Shown here in pieces: positions 1-6,400 of a stretch of DNA of 15,085 bases (the stretch's first letter is position 1; each line of letters starts with the position of its first letter). Location of the stretch: NCBI GenBank assembly GCA_000405605.1, contig ASPA01000055.1, forward strand, positions 1 to 15,085, in the 5' to 3' direction. Below the pieces are notes generated by a model, which did no database searches, was not told the DNA's origin, and worked only from the letters and a program-made list of their open reading frames with translations. This stretch comes from Atribacteria bacterium SCGC AAA255-G05 (lineage in GTDB: Bacteria > Atribacterota > Phoenicimicrobiia > Phoenicimicrobiales > Phoenicimicrobiaceae). The position numbers and the translations under genes were made by a program.

Positions 1-13
1 TATACGATATACC
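1..13. repeat. Edge of a 7-bp-period repeat array upstream of dnaJ
   Basis: The first 13 bases (TATACGATATACC) match the ATATACG/AAATACG words of the array at 1510-1551. As there, the array runs directly into a Shine-Dalgarno-like stretch. Only the end of the array is inside the window, so its length is unknown. Confidence 0.5.
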
Positions 14-32
14 AGGAAAGAGGAAACATTAA

Positions 33-1166
33 TTGCCAAAAAAAGACTACTATGAAATCTTGGGAGTAAAAAAAGAAGCCACTCCTGAGGAAATAAAAAA
101 GGCTTATAGAAAGCTTGCCCTTAAGTATCATCCTGATAGAAATTCATCTGATGGTGATGCCGAAAAGAAATTTAAAGAGATCAACGAAGCCAACCAAGTG
201 CTTGGTAATCCGGAAAAGAGAGCAAGATACGATCAATTTGGTTCAGCCGAAGGTATGGGAGGATTTGATTTTCAAGGCAGAGGTTCTTCTGATTTCAGTA
301 ATTTCGGTGATTTTGGTGATATTTTTGAATCTTTTTTTGGGACGAAAACTCGAAGAAGTGAAAGAGGAACACATTCCCAAAGGGGAGCTAACTTAAGATA
401 TAATTTAGAAATAAGTTTCGAAGATGCTGCCTTTGGTAAAGAAACTAAAATTGAAGTTCCTGGTTGGGAAACTTGTCCAATATGTAAAGGAAGCAGAGCT
501 AAACCCGGGACATCATCAACGACCTGCCCTGATTGCCACGGTACAGGCGAGATTAGAAGTAAACAAAATACAATGTTTGGTCAATTTGTTAATGTAAAAA
601 CCTGCCCTCGGTGTGCAGGTGAAGGAAAAATAATAAAGGATATATGTACTAATTGTAGGGGTACTGGGAAAGTAAAGAAAAATCGAATAGTAAAAGTAAA
701 AATACCTGCTGGTGTCGATAGCGGTCATCGATTACGAATAACTGGAATGGGTGAACCTGGAGAACTAGGAGGACCCTCCGGAGATCTTTATATTGTTTTA
801 TATGTGAAACCACATAAAATATTTAAGCGAACAGATGTTGATATCAGTTGTACGCATTCAATTAGTTTTGTAAAGGCAGCATTGGGTGGAACAACTACCG
901 TCCCTACCTTAGAAGAAAAGGCAAAACTAAAAATTCCTGCTGGCACTCAGCCAAATAGTGTCTTTAGGCTTAGAGGAAAAGGAATATTTAAAATTGGAAC
1001 TCAACAGCGAGGAAATCAATATATTAAAGTTAAAGTAGATATTCCTAAAAGAATAAATGACGAACAAAGAAATTTATTATTAGAATATGCAAAATTAAGC
1101 GGTGAAGATATAGAAAAATTAGGAGAAAAAGGCATTTTTGAAAAAATTAAAAATGCTTTAGGATAA
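33..1166 (+). CDS. dnaJ: Chaperone protein DnaJ (Hsp40)
   Basis: Cytoplasmic co-chaperone that delivers unfolded proteins to DnaK and stimulates its ATPase. The 377-residue length is typical. An N-terminal J domain (about 4-70) carries the HPD motif at 33-35. A Gly/Phe-rich linker (about 70-110) follows. The zinc-binding region has four CxxC pairs at C148/C151, C165/C168, C191/C194 and C205/C208, and then come the C-terminal substrate-binding beta domains (about 215-340). This makes it a full type I DnaJ. The first zinc repeat is CPICKGSR, with Arg where the CxxCxGxG consensus has Gly; all eight cysteines remain. The start is a TTG preceded by AGGAAAGAGG (13-22); the next codons give PKKDYYEILG, the usual family N-terminus. 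grpE/dnaK would be expected upstream, outside the window. A 7-bp-period array begins 11 nt after the TAA stop. Confidence 0.97.
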   Translation: MPKKDYYEILGVKKEATPEEIKKAYRKLALKYHPDRNSSDGDAEKKFKEINEANQVLGNPEKRARYDQFGSAEGMGGFDFQGRGSSDFSNFGDFGDIFESFFGTKTRRSERGTHSQRGANLRYNLEISFEDAAFGKETKIEVPGWETCPICKGSRAKPGTSSTTCPDCHGTGEIRSKQNTMFGQFVNVKTCPRCAGEGKIIKDICTNCRGTGKVKKNRIVKVKIPAGVDSGHRLRITGMGEPGELGGPSGDLYIVLYVKPHKIFKRTDVDISCTHSISFVKAALGGTTTVPTLEEKAKLKIPAGTQPNSVFRLRGKGIFKIGTQQRGNQYIKVKVDIPKRINDEQRNLLLEYAKLSGEDIEKLGEKGIFEKIKNALG

Positions 1167-1177
1167 AACGATAATTA

Positions 1178-1290
1178 GTATTTCGTATATCGTATGTCGT
1201 ATATAGTATAGCGCATAGGATAAATCATTTATCAAGCTAAAAGCTTAAAACGAAAAACTAAAAACCATAATTCAAAATAAAAAACTCATT
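1178..1290. repeat. Heptad repeat array, left arm of the dnaJ-mtaB spacer
   Basis: Consecutive 7-bp units begin with GTAT: GTATTTC (1178), GTATATC (1185), GTATGTC (1192), GTATATA (1199) and GTATAGC (1206), then GCATAGG (1213). After about 15 nt out of phase, A-rich heptads run from 1235 to 1290 (for example AGCTAAA, AGCTTAA, AACGAAA, AACTAAA, AACCATA). Both halves are approximate reverse complements of parts of the array at 1461-1551: GTATTTCGTATATC at 1178-1191 is exactly complementary to 1530-1543. Confidence 0.8.
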
Positions 1291-1460
1291 TTCCCCTTGA
1301 TAGTTAATATTCTTGAACGTAATATACTTGCTAATTCTTTTGTTTCATATAAAAGCATTCTTCTAGTTGTTATTTACTTTCTTAGCATCTTTCAGTAAAT
1401 TAATCTAACATATACTCTCTATTATCAGATTTAAAGTAATAATTAAAAACTTTCCTAAAA
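1291..1460. other. Central part of the dnaJ-mtaB spacer, no gene seen
   Basis: AT-rich sequence bracketed by two inverted heptad arrays. No convincing ORF, tRNA or hairpin terminator was found on either strand. The only positive feature is a promoter-like pair of hexamers at 1297-1325. It could be the mtaB leader or the core of a repeat-flanked element. Confidence 0.4.
1297..1325 (+). promoter_or_regulatory. Candidate sigma-70-type promoter upstream of mtaB
   Basis: TTGATA (1297-1302) and TAATAT (1320-1325) are separated by exactly 17 nt, close to the TTGACA-17-TATAAT consensus. Transcription would begin near 1332 and give mtaB a leader of about 230 nt that includes the array at 1461-1551. 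Such matches arise by chance in AT-rich DNA, so this is only a candidate. Confidence 0.35.
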
Positions 1461-1551
1461 TTTTAAGTTTTAAGCTATCATTTTGCATTTTGCGCTTTTC
1501 GTTTTCTCTGAATACGCAATACAATATATGATATACGAAATACGAGTAAAA
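1461..1551. repeat. Heptad repeat array, right arm of the dnaJ-mtaB spacer
   Basis: Thirteen 7-bp units in unbroken phase: TTTTAAG at 1461 and 1468, TTTGCAT (1482), TTTGCGC (1489), TTTTCGT (1496), then GAATACG (1510), CAATACA (1517), ATATATG (1524), ATATACG (1531), AAATACG (1538) and AGTAAAA (1545). The last unit supplies the first A residues of the mtaB Shine-Dalgarno site AAAGGAG. The first half is also a direct repeat (about 80% identical by eye over about 50 nt) of 3349-3402, next to ftsK. Confidence 0.8.
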
Positions 1552-1555
1552 GGAG
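1549..1555 (+). promoter_or_regulatory. Ribosome binding site that decides the mtaB start
   Basis: AAAGGAG is a strong SD match. The in-frame ATT at 1564-1566 lies 8 nt downstream, an ideal distance. The in-frame ATG codons at 1483 and 1528 lie upstream of this site and have no SD of their own. Confidence 0.65.
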
Positions 1556-1563
1556 TATTTATT

Positions 1564-2880
1564 ATTAAAGTTGCTCTAAAAACACTTGGATGTAAAGTAA
1601 ACCAATACGAAACAGAAAGCATTATCAGTATTTTAAAAGATAGAGGATTTCAAATAGTAGATTTTCAACAAAATGCCGACATATACATAATAAATACCTG
1701 TACTGTCACACAGGAAGCAGATAGAAAATCGAAACAGATGATAAGAAAAGCTATCCGCCAAAATAGAAAATCAAAAATAATTGTAACCGGCTGTTATGCA
1801 CAATCTGATTATGAAGATCTACAAAAGATAGAAGGGATCAGTCTGATAGCTGGGAATGGGGAAAAAGGTGATATTTTACAACAATTAGAAAAAATAGATT
1901 TCCGTGATGCGGTTATTAGAGTACGACCTGCAAAATATCTGAAAAAATATGACAATATTCTTAAAAATAAATCAAGCAATTTGCATACCCGCGCCTGGCT
2001 AAAAATACAAGATGGCTGTAATAGATTCTGTACTTATTGTAAAGTTCCATATGTTAGAGGTCCTGCCCGGAGTAGATCCGTAGAAGATGTATTAGAAGAA
2101 GTTTATAATTTAAGTAGTAATGGGGTTAAAGAAGTAGTTCTTACAGGAATTAATTTGGGCACATACGGCAGAGATATAGATAAAGGAAAAATAAATTTAG
2201 CAAAATTAATTTCTCTGATTAACAATATTAAGGGAATAAAAAGAATTCGTTTAAGTTCAATAGAATTAATAGACATTGATGCTGAATTATTAGATGTTTT
2301 TAAAAACTGTTCCAAGTTTTGTCATCACCTTCATATTCCTTTGCAAAGTGGTGACGATAAAATTCTTAATCTTATGAATCGTCCTTACGATACCTCGGTT
2401 TTTTACCAGAAGATCTCTTCGATAAAAAAAACCTTACCTGATATAGCCATAACTACTGATATTATGGTTGGGTTTCCCAATGAAGACGATAACAGTTTCA
2501 GCAAAACTTTCAATTTTGCTAGAGAAATATACTTTGCAAAAATACACGTTTTTAAATATTCTAATCGTAAAGAATGTGTAGCAGCTTTACTGCCCAATAA
2601 AATCGATAATAGAACAAAAAAAGAGAGAAGCAAAAAATTACAGGACCTGTCTAAAGAACTATTTTATGATTTTCAAAAAATATTCCTCAATTCGATTGCT
2701 GAAATCTTGGTCGAGGACGAGATAAAAGACAAAGAAGGAAAAATTTATTCCCGCGGTATCACCTCTAATTATATTAAAATAATAATTCCTGATTTTACCG
2801 GTAAAAAAAGTGAAATCGTTCAAGTCAAATTAAACCACATCTCTTCTAATTATATCGTTTCCTCACTGCAAACTAATTAG
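1564..2880 (+). CDS. mtaB: tRNA t6A37 methylthiotransferase MtaB
   Basis: Radical-SAM enzyme that converts t6A37 to ms2t6A37 in ANN-decoding tRNAs. It uses two 4Fe-4S clusters. Numbering from the ATT start, the N-terminal methylthiotransferase domain has conserved cysteines at C10 (LGCKVNQYE), C46 (NTCTVT) and C77 (TGCYAQ). The radical-SAM cluster motif CNRFCTYC is at 152-159, and a TRAM-like RNA-binding tail occupies about the last 65 residues. The subtype call MtaB rather than MiaB or RimO rests on LGCKVNQYE. From ATT the product is 438 residues, normal for the family. An ATG start at 1483 (465 aa) or 1528 would add residues translated entirely from the repeat array and absent from relatives. 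ATT is the best-placed start but is rare in bacteria. The TAG stop lies in or beside a repeat unit (AGTCGTC at 2879). Confidence 0.92.
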   Translation: MKVALKTLGCKVNQYETESIISILKDRGFQIVDFQQNADIYIINTCTVTQEADRKSKQMIRKAIRQNRKSKIIVTGCYAQSDYEDLQKIEGISLIAGNGEKGDILQQLEKIDFRDAVIRVRPAKYLKKYDNILKNKSSNLHTRAWLKIQDGCNRFCTYCKVPYVRGPARSRSVEDVLEEVYNLSSNGVKEVVLTGINLGTYGRDIDKGKINLAKLISLINNIKGIKRIRLSSIELIDIDAELLDVFKNCSKFCHHLHIPLQSGDDKILNLMNRPYDTSVFYQKISSIKKTLPDIAITTDIMVGFPNEDDNSFSKTFNFAREIYFAKIHVFKYSNRKECVAALLPNKIDNRTKKERSKKLQDLSKELFYDFQKIFLNSIAEILVEDEIKDKEGKIYSRGITSNYIKIIIPDFTGKKSEIVQVKLNHISSNYIVSSLQTN

Positions 2881-2956
2881 TCGTCAGTGAATAAATCTAG
2901 CGTACAGCGTTTAGCGCATAGAAAAACAGTACATTGTATTGAGTATCGAGTATACA
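2879..2956. repeat. Heptad arrays overlapping the mtaB stop
   Basis: AGTCGTC (2879) and AGTGAAT (2886), then after 6 nt AGCGTAC (2899), AGCGTTT (2906) and AGCGCAT (2913), then GTACATT (2929), GTATTGA (2936), GTATCGA (2943) and GTATACA (2950). These are three different repeat vocabularies in succession, each with period 7. The first word pair recurs at 10989 and, inverted, at 11102-11115. The second is the reverse complement of the GCT-type array at 3171. Confidence 0.8.
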
Positions 2957-3025
2957 GTCAAAAAAAAATACAATAATACTAAATCGCTCACCTCATGTAA
3001 ACATAATATTGCTTCCTGTTAAAAG

Positions 3026-3056
3026 GGATTGCCACGGCTTCGCCTCGCAATGACAG
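3026..3056. repeat. REP-like GC-rich palindromic repeat
   Basis: GGATTGCC...GGCTTCGCC...CGCAATGACAG: an ATTGC/GCAAT inverted pair surrounds a GC-rich core. The wording matches the 'GGATTGCCAC...CGCAATGACA' dispersed palindromes that recur in many unrelated bacterial genomes. It stands out from the AT-rich surroundings. No T-tract follows, so I do not call it a terminator. Confidence 0.6.
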
Positions 3057-3090
3057 ATTTAATTACTTTTATTTTTCTATTAATCTTTTA

Positions 3091-3161
3091 AATGACTTTC
3101 TGTTTTTTCATTCTGGTTCATGGCTTCTATTCTCTTTCTTAAACCAACTAACTAGATAACT
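3091..3161. repeat. CTGG-type heptad array, first copy
   Basis: CTGGTTC (3113), ATGGCTT (3120), CTATTCT (3127) and CTTTCTT (3134) continue in phase to about 3161. With its left flank (AATGAC...TTTTCATT) it is a direct repeat of 3306-3350. Confidence 0.65.
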
Positions 3162-3170
3162 ATTTTATGT

Positions 3171-3198
3171 GCTACCCGCTGTACGCTCTACGCTATTC
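3171..3198. repeat. GCT-type heptad array
   Basis: GCTACCC (3171), GCTGTAC (3178), GCTCTAC (3185) and GCTATTC (3192). This is four perfect-phase units sharing GCT. It is inverted relative to the AGCGTAC/AGCGTTT/AGCGCAT array at 2899-2919 and similar to 8233-8254 beside dut. Confidence 0.8.
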
Positions 3199-3224
3199 TA
3201 AAAATCAATAAATAATCTTCTATA

Positions 3225-3264
3225 CTGTTATTGCTTCGGTCGCTTCGCTTCCTCGCAATAACAG
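3225..3264. repeat. REP-like perfect 10-bp stem-loop
   Basis: CTGTTATTGC (3225-3234) is the exact reverse complement of GCAATAACAG (3255-3264). The 20-nt loop is rich in CTTCG/CGCTTCG. Together with 3026-3056 it belongs to the dispersed 'ATTGC...GCAAT' palindrome class. It sits between two convergent genes and could end or protect transcripts from both sides, but it has no flanking T-run. Confidence 0.65.
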
Positions 3265-3328
3265 AGAGGAAACTGCTCAAATGACAAAATAGATGACTCT
3301 TCCACAATGACATTTCTGTCTTTTCATT

Positions 3329-3405
3329 CTGGCTCCTGAATTCTGTCTTCCTAATTTTAAATTTTGAGCTATGGTTTTGCGTTTTGCGCTTTAAGTTTTT
3401 AGTTT
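3329..3405. repeat. Long heptad array running into the ftsK stop codon
   Basis: Eleven 7-bp units in phase: CTGGCTC (3329), CTGAATT (3336), CTGTCTT (3343), CCTAATT (3350), TTAAATT (3357), and on through TGCGTTT (3378), TGCGCTT (3385), TAAGTTT (3392) and TTAGTTT (3399). The unit type changes from CTG-based to TTT/GCG-based without loss of phase. The ftsK stop (3404-3406, minus strand) begins inside the last unit. Confidence 0.8.
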
Positions 3406-5560
3406 ACTTATCATACTTACTTAAGTATTCTTCATTAGAAATTAATATTTTTCTTGGATTTCGACCATCGTATGGTCCCACGATTCTCTTTTTTTCCATT
3501 ACATCTATCAATCGAGCTGCGCGGGTGTAACCAATTCGAAGCTTCCTCTGCAATATTGATATTGAAGCTTGTTTACTATTGATAATAATAGAAACAGCAT
3601 CATTGAATAATTCATCTTCTTCCTCTTCTTCTGTTTCCTGCATTAGACTTTTACTCTTTTTATATTCTAACACTTCCTGCTCATATTCAGGAGAGGGGGA
3701 ATGTTTCATTAAATAGGATACCACATTTCTAATTTCTTTTTCTACTACAAAAGCTCCTTGAGCCCTAATTGGTTTGGAGACACCAACCGGTGAAAATAGC
3801 ATATCACCATTTCCTAACAATTTTTCGGCCCCATTAACATCTAATATAGTCCTTGAATCAACCTGGGTAGAAACTGCAAAGGCAATCCTGGAAGGGAAAT
3901 TAACCTTTATCGAACCGGTAATAATATCTACAGAAGGACGTTGAGTAGCTATTATTAAATGAATGCCGGTTGCTCTGGTCATCTGGGCTAACCTACATAA
4001 TGATTCCTCGGCTTTTACCGGAGAAGATAGCATTAAATCAGCTAATTCATCGATTACTATTATAATGTAGGGTAAGGGTTCAGTATCATTATTAATATTT
4101 CTAACATATTCATTATATCCTTCTAAATTTCTGACTCCTACTTCTGCAAATATTTTAAATCTTTTTTCCATTTCAGATATCGACCAGTTTAATACTTTAA
4201 TGGCTTGACTTGCATCGGTTACAATAGGTATTAATAAATGTGGAATGCCATTGTAAACATTTAGCTCTACTCTTTTTGGGTCAATCATAATAAATTTTAC
4301 TGTTTCCGGGTTAAGTTTATAAAGAATACTCAATATTATATTATTAATACATACGCTTTTCCCTGATCCGGTTGCCCCGGCAATTAATAAATGAGGAAGT
4401 TCTGTTAGGTCTGAGATTATGGGCTTGCCTCCAATATCTATTCCTAGAGCTATGGGTAATTTGTATTTTCCATTTTGAAATTCACTACTTTGTAATATTT
4501 CTTTTAAATAAACATTTATTCTTTTACGGTTAGGGACTTCGATTCCTACAGCATTTTTACCGGGTATTGGTGCTTCTATTCTGACTGAGGCTACCGCAAA
4601 CGATAAAGCGATATCATTGCTTAAATTAGTTATCTTAGATATTTTAACCCCCGGTGCAGGATGAATTTCATATCGGGTAACAGTTGGTCCGTGGATAACC
4701 CCAACGACTTTTGCATCGATTCCAAAATTAGTGAAGGTTTTTTCGAGTGTTTTTACATTTTCCTCAATATTTAATTTGATATCTGTCTTATCTTCAGCGT
4801 ACGAGTCAGATAGTAGTGACAGGGGTGGAACTTGATATATGTCTACCTTGGGTTCCTGATTGGATTCTTTATAATCTCTATCTAACATTTTCTCTTCTTC
4901 TAATTTCTTTTCTTTTTTCCTTGTTCTTTTTATCTTAAATATTTTTTTAGGCATTTCATCTTCTTCGTATTCTTTATAATCGGGTTCCTCTTTGTGCCTT
5001 GAAATTTTAGATATTTTTGTTACCATATTTTTTAAAATATTATAAATATTATTGAATATTTTCTTTATTTTATTTCCCAGGTTGCTAAATATATAAAAAT
5101 AGGATATTTCAGTTATAAATAGGGCGGATAGCAAACTAAGAGATATCAGAACAAGATAAGCACCTTTTATTCCAAAGTAAAGATATAAAGAATTGGCAAA
5201 ATAATAACCTAATAAACCCCCACCGGCTCCTTTCATTGCCAATGGATAGGGATTATCAAGTAATAGTAATTTAAGATGGATAAATACAAGAAATATAATA
5301 AATAAAAAACTAATGCCGAAAAGTTTATGATAAGGATTGGGTGGTTTATAATTAAAAAGAATTAAAATTCCCAAGAATAATAACAAGACGGGGAAGATAT
5401 AGGCACCGAGACCAATATTGCGAGTTGCTGTTTGAACAATTATTTTTCCGACTATCCCCATTTTGTCAGTGAAGATAAAAGCGAAAATATATAACAAGGA
5501 AAATGCAATAAGAATTATACTTATGGTTTCATTTTTAGTGTTCTTTTTCTTAATTTTCAA
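3404..5560 (-). CDS. ftsK: DNA translocase FtsK/SpoIIIE
   Basis: Septal, membrane-anchored DNA pump that clears chromosomal DNA from the division site. The 718-residue protein has about four N-terminal membrane segments (about 14-160) and a charged linker rich in Lys/Glu (about 165-240). The RecA-like motor has Walker A GATGSGKS at 395-402 and Walker B ending in D504-E505, with an ATQRPS motif after it. A C-terminal winged-helix gamma domain (about 655-715, ...YTRAARLIDVMEKKRIVG) would read polar DNA motifs. The start is TTG, with AGAGGA about 10 nt upstream inside the last codons of uppP. Only 1 nt separates the genes, so coupling is likely. The length and short linker resemble Gram-positive SpoIIIE/SftA-type proteins rather than the long proteobacterial FtsK. 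The last codons abut a heptad array. Confidence 0.95.
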   Translation of the reverse strand: MKIKKKNTKNETISIILIAFSLLYIFAFIFTDKMGIVGKIIVQTATRNIGLGAYIFPVLLLFLGILILFNYKPPNPYHKLFGISFLFIIFLVFIHLKLLLLDNPYPLAMKGAGGGLLGYYFANSLYLYFGIKGAYLVLISLSLLSALFITEISYFYIFSNLGNKIKKIFNNIYNILKNMVTKISKISRHKEEPDYKEYEEDEMPKKIFKIKRTRKKEKKLEEEKMLDRDYKESNQEPKVDIYQVPPLSLLSDSYAEDKTDIKLNIEENVKTLEKTFTNFGIDAKVVGVIHGPTVTRYEIHPAPGVKISKITNLSNDIALSFAVASVRIEAPIPGKNAVGIEVPNRKRINVYLKEILQSSEFQNGKYKLPIALGIDIGGKPIISDLTELPHLLIAGATGSGKSVCINNIILSILYKLNPETVKFIMIDPKRVELNVYNGIPHLLIPIVTDASQAIKVLNWSISEMEKRFKIFAEVGVRNLEGYNEYVRNINNDTEPLPYIIIVIDELADLMLSSPVKAEESLCRLAQMTRATGIHLIIATQRPSVDIITGSIKVNFPSRIAFAVSTQVDSRTILDVNGAEKLLGNGDMLFSPVGVSKPIRAQGAFVVEKEIRNVVSYLMKHSPSPEYEQEVLEYKKSKSLMQETEEEEEDELFNDAVSIIINSKQASISILQRKLRIGYTRAARLIDVMEKKRIVGPYDGRNPRKILISNEEYLSKYDK

Positions 5561-5561
5561 T

Positions 5562-6392
5562 TTATAAAAATCCTCTCGATAAAGACATCCAAATTGTTAA
5601 ACCAGATACCATCCAAAGATAATATGAAAAAAAGTATATTTTTTGTTTTTTTAATAATTCTATAAATATTTTCATAGCCCCATAGCTTGATATAGCCGCT
5701 ACAAACCCGGATAATATCATAATATTTAAATTTATATTTAAAGAAGATATCTCTCTAATTTTAAAAATTGAAGCACCTAAAATGATCGGTACAGATAGTA
5801 TAAAGGAATATTTTGCCGCAAATTCTCGATCTAAGTTTCTAGATAATCCGGCGATAACGGTTAAACCGGACCTCGATATCCCCGGAAAAATAGCGAGGGC
5901 CTGAGCTATCCCTATAATAATAGCATCTTTGTAAGTAATTTTCGAAATATTTTTATTACCTTTTGAATATTTTTTATTTCCAACCCAAAGTAAGGCTCCC
6001 GTAATAATTAACATAAAGGCAGTTATTATAGGCTTAGCAAAAAGTATTTCAAAAAAAGAGCTAAAAGTATATCCGATAATTGCTGCCGGCATGGTACTGA
6101 TTACTAAAAACCAGGCAAGTTTTGATGATGAATTATTTTTAAAAATATTTAATATATTTTCTCCCCGAGATAGTTTATAAATACTGTCAAAAAAAGAAAT
6201 TACTAATTCTTTAAGATCTTTTCTAAAGAGTACTATTACGGCGATAATTGTTCCAAAATGCAAAAATGCCTCAAATGCCGCACCCGGCAATTTTAGCTGC
6301 AAGAAATATTTTGCTATTACTAAATGCCCGGAACTGCTTACCGGAAAAAATTCAGTCAACCCTTGTATGAGACCTAATAATATTAATGACAT
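5562..6392 (-). CDS. uppP: Undecaprenyl-diphosphatase UppP (BacA family)
   Basis: Integral membrane phosphatase that dephosphorylates undecaprenyl pyrophosphate, recycling the lipid carrier for peptidoglycan and other wall polymers; excess confers bacitracin resistance. The 276 residues match the family length. Motif 1 is QGLTEFFPVSSSGHL at 10-24, with the catalytic-region Glu14 and the SSSGH stretch. Motif 2 is PGISRSG at 170-176, with Arg174. About eight hydrophobic segments fit the known topology. The ATG start has AGAGGA 5-6 nt upstream, overlapping the end of the preceding transporter gene (8-nt gap). ftsK follows immediately, so the three envelope genes probably form one transcript. Confidence 0.95.
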   Translation of the reverse strand: MSLILLGLIQGLTEFFPVSSSGHLVIAKYFLQLKLPGAAFEAFLHFGTIIAVIVLFRKDLKELVISFFDSIYKLSRGENILNIFKNNSSSKLAWFLVISTMPAAIIGYTFSSFFEILFAKPIITAFMLIITGALLWVGNKKYSKGNKNISKITYKDAIIIGIAQALAIFPGISRSGLTVIAGLSRNLDREFAAKYSFILSVPIILGASIFKIREISSLNINLNIMILSGFVAAISSYGAMKIFIELLKKQKIYFFSYYLWMVSGLTIWMSLSRGFL

Positions 6393-6400
6393 ATATTCCT

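Noticed and set aside
1182..1551. CRISPR array in the dnaJ-mtaB spacer
   Set aside because: Units are 7 bp and contiguous, with no 25-40 nt repeats separated by unique spacers, and no cas genes are present.
1483..1563. N-terminal extension of MtaB from ATG 1483 or 1528
   Set aside because: It would be translated from a heptad array, lacks an SD and is followed by a strong SD. The family begins at the KVALKTLGCK segment.
3225..3264. Rho-independent terminator between mtaB and ftsK
   Set aside because: The stem is good, but there is no T-run on either strand directly after it and the loop is long. It fits a REP-like palindrome better.
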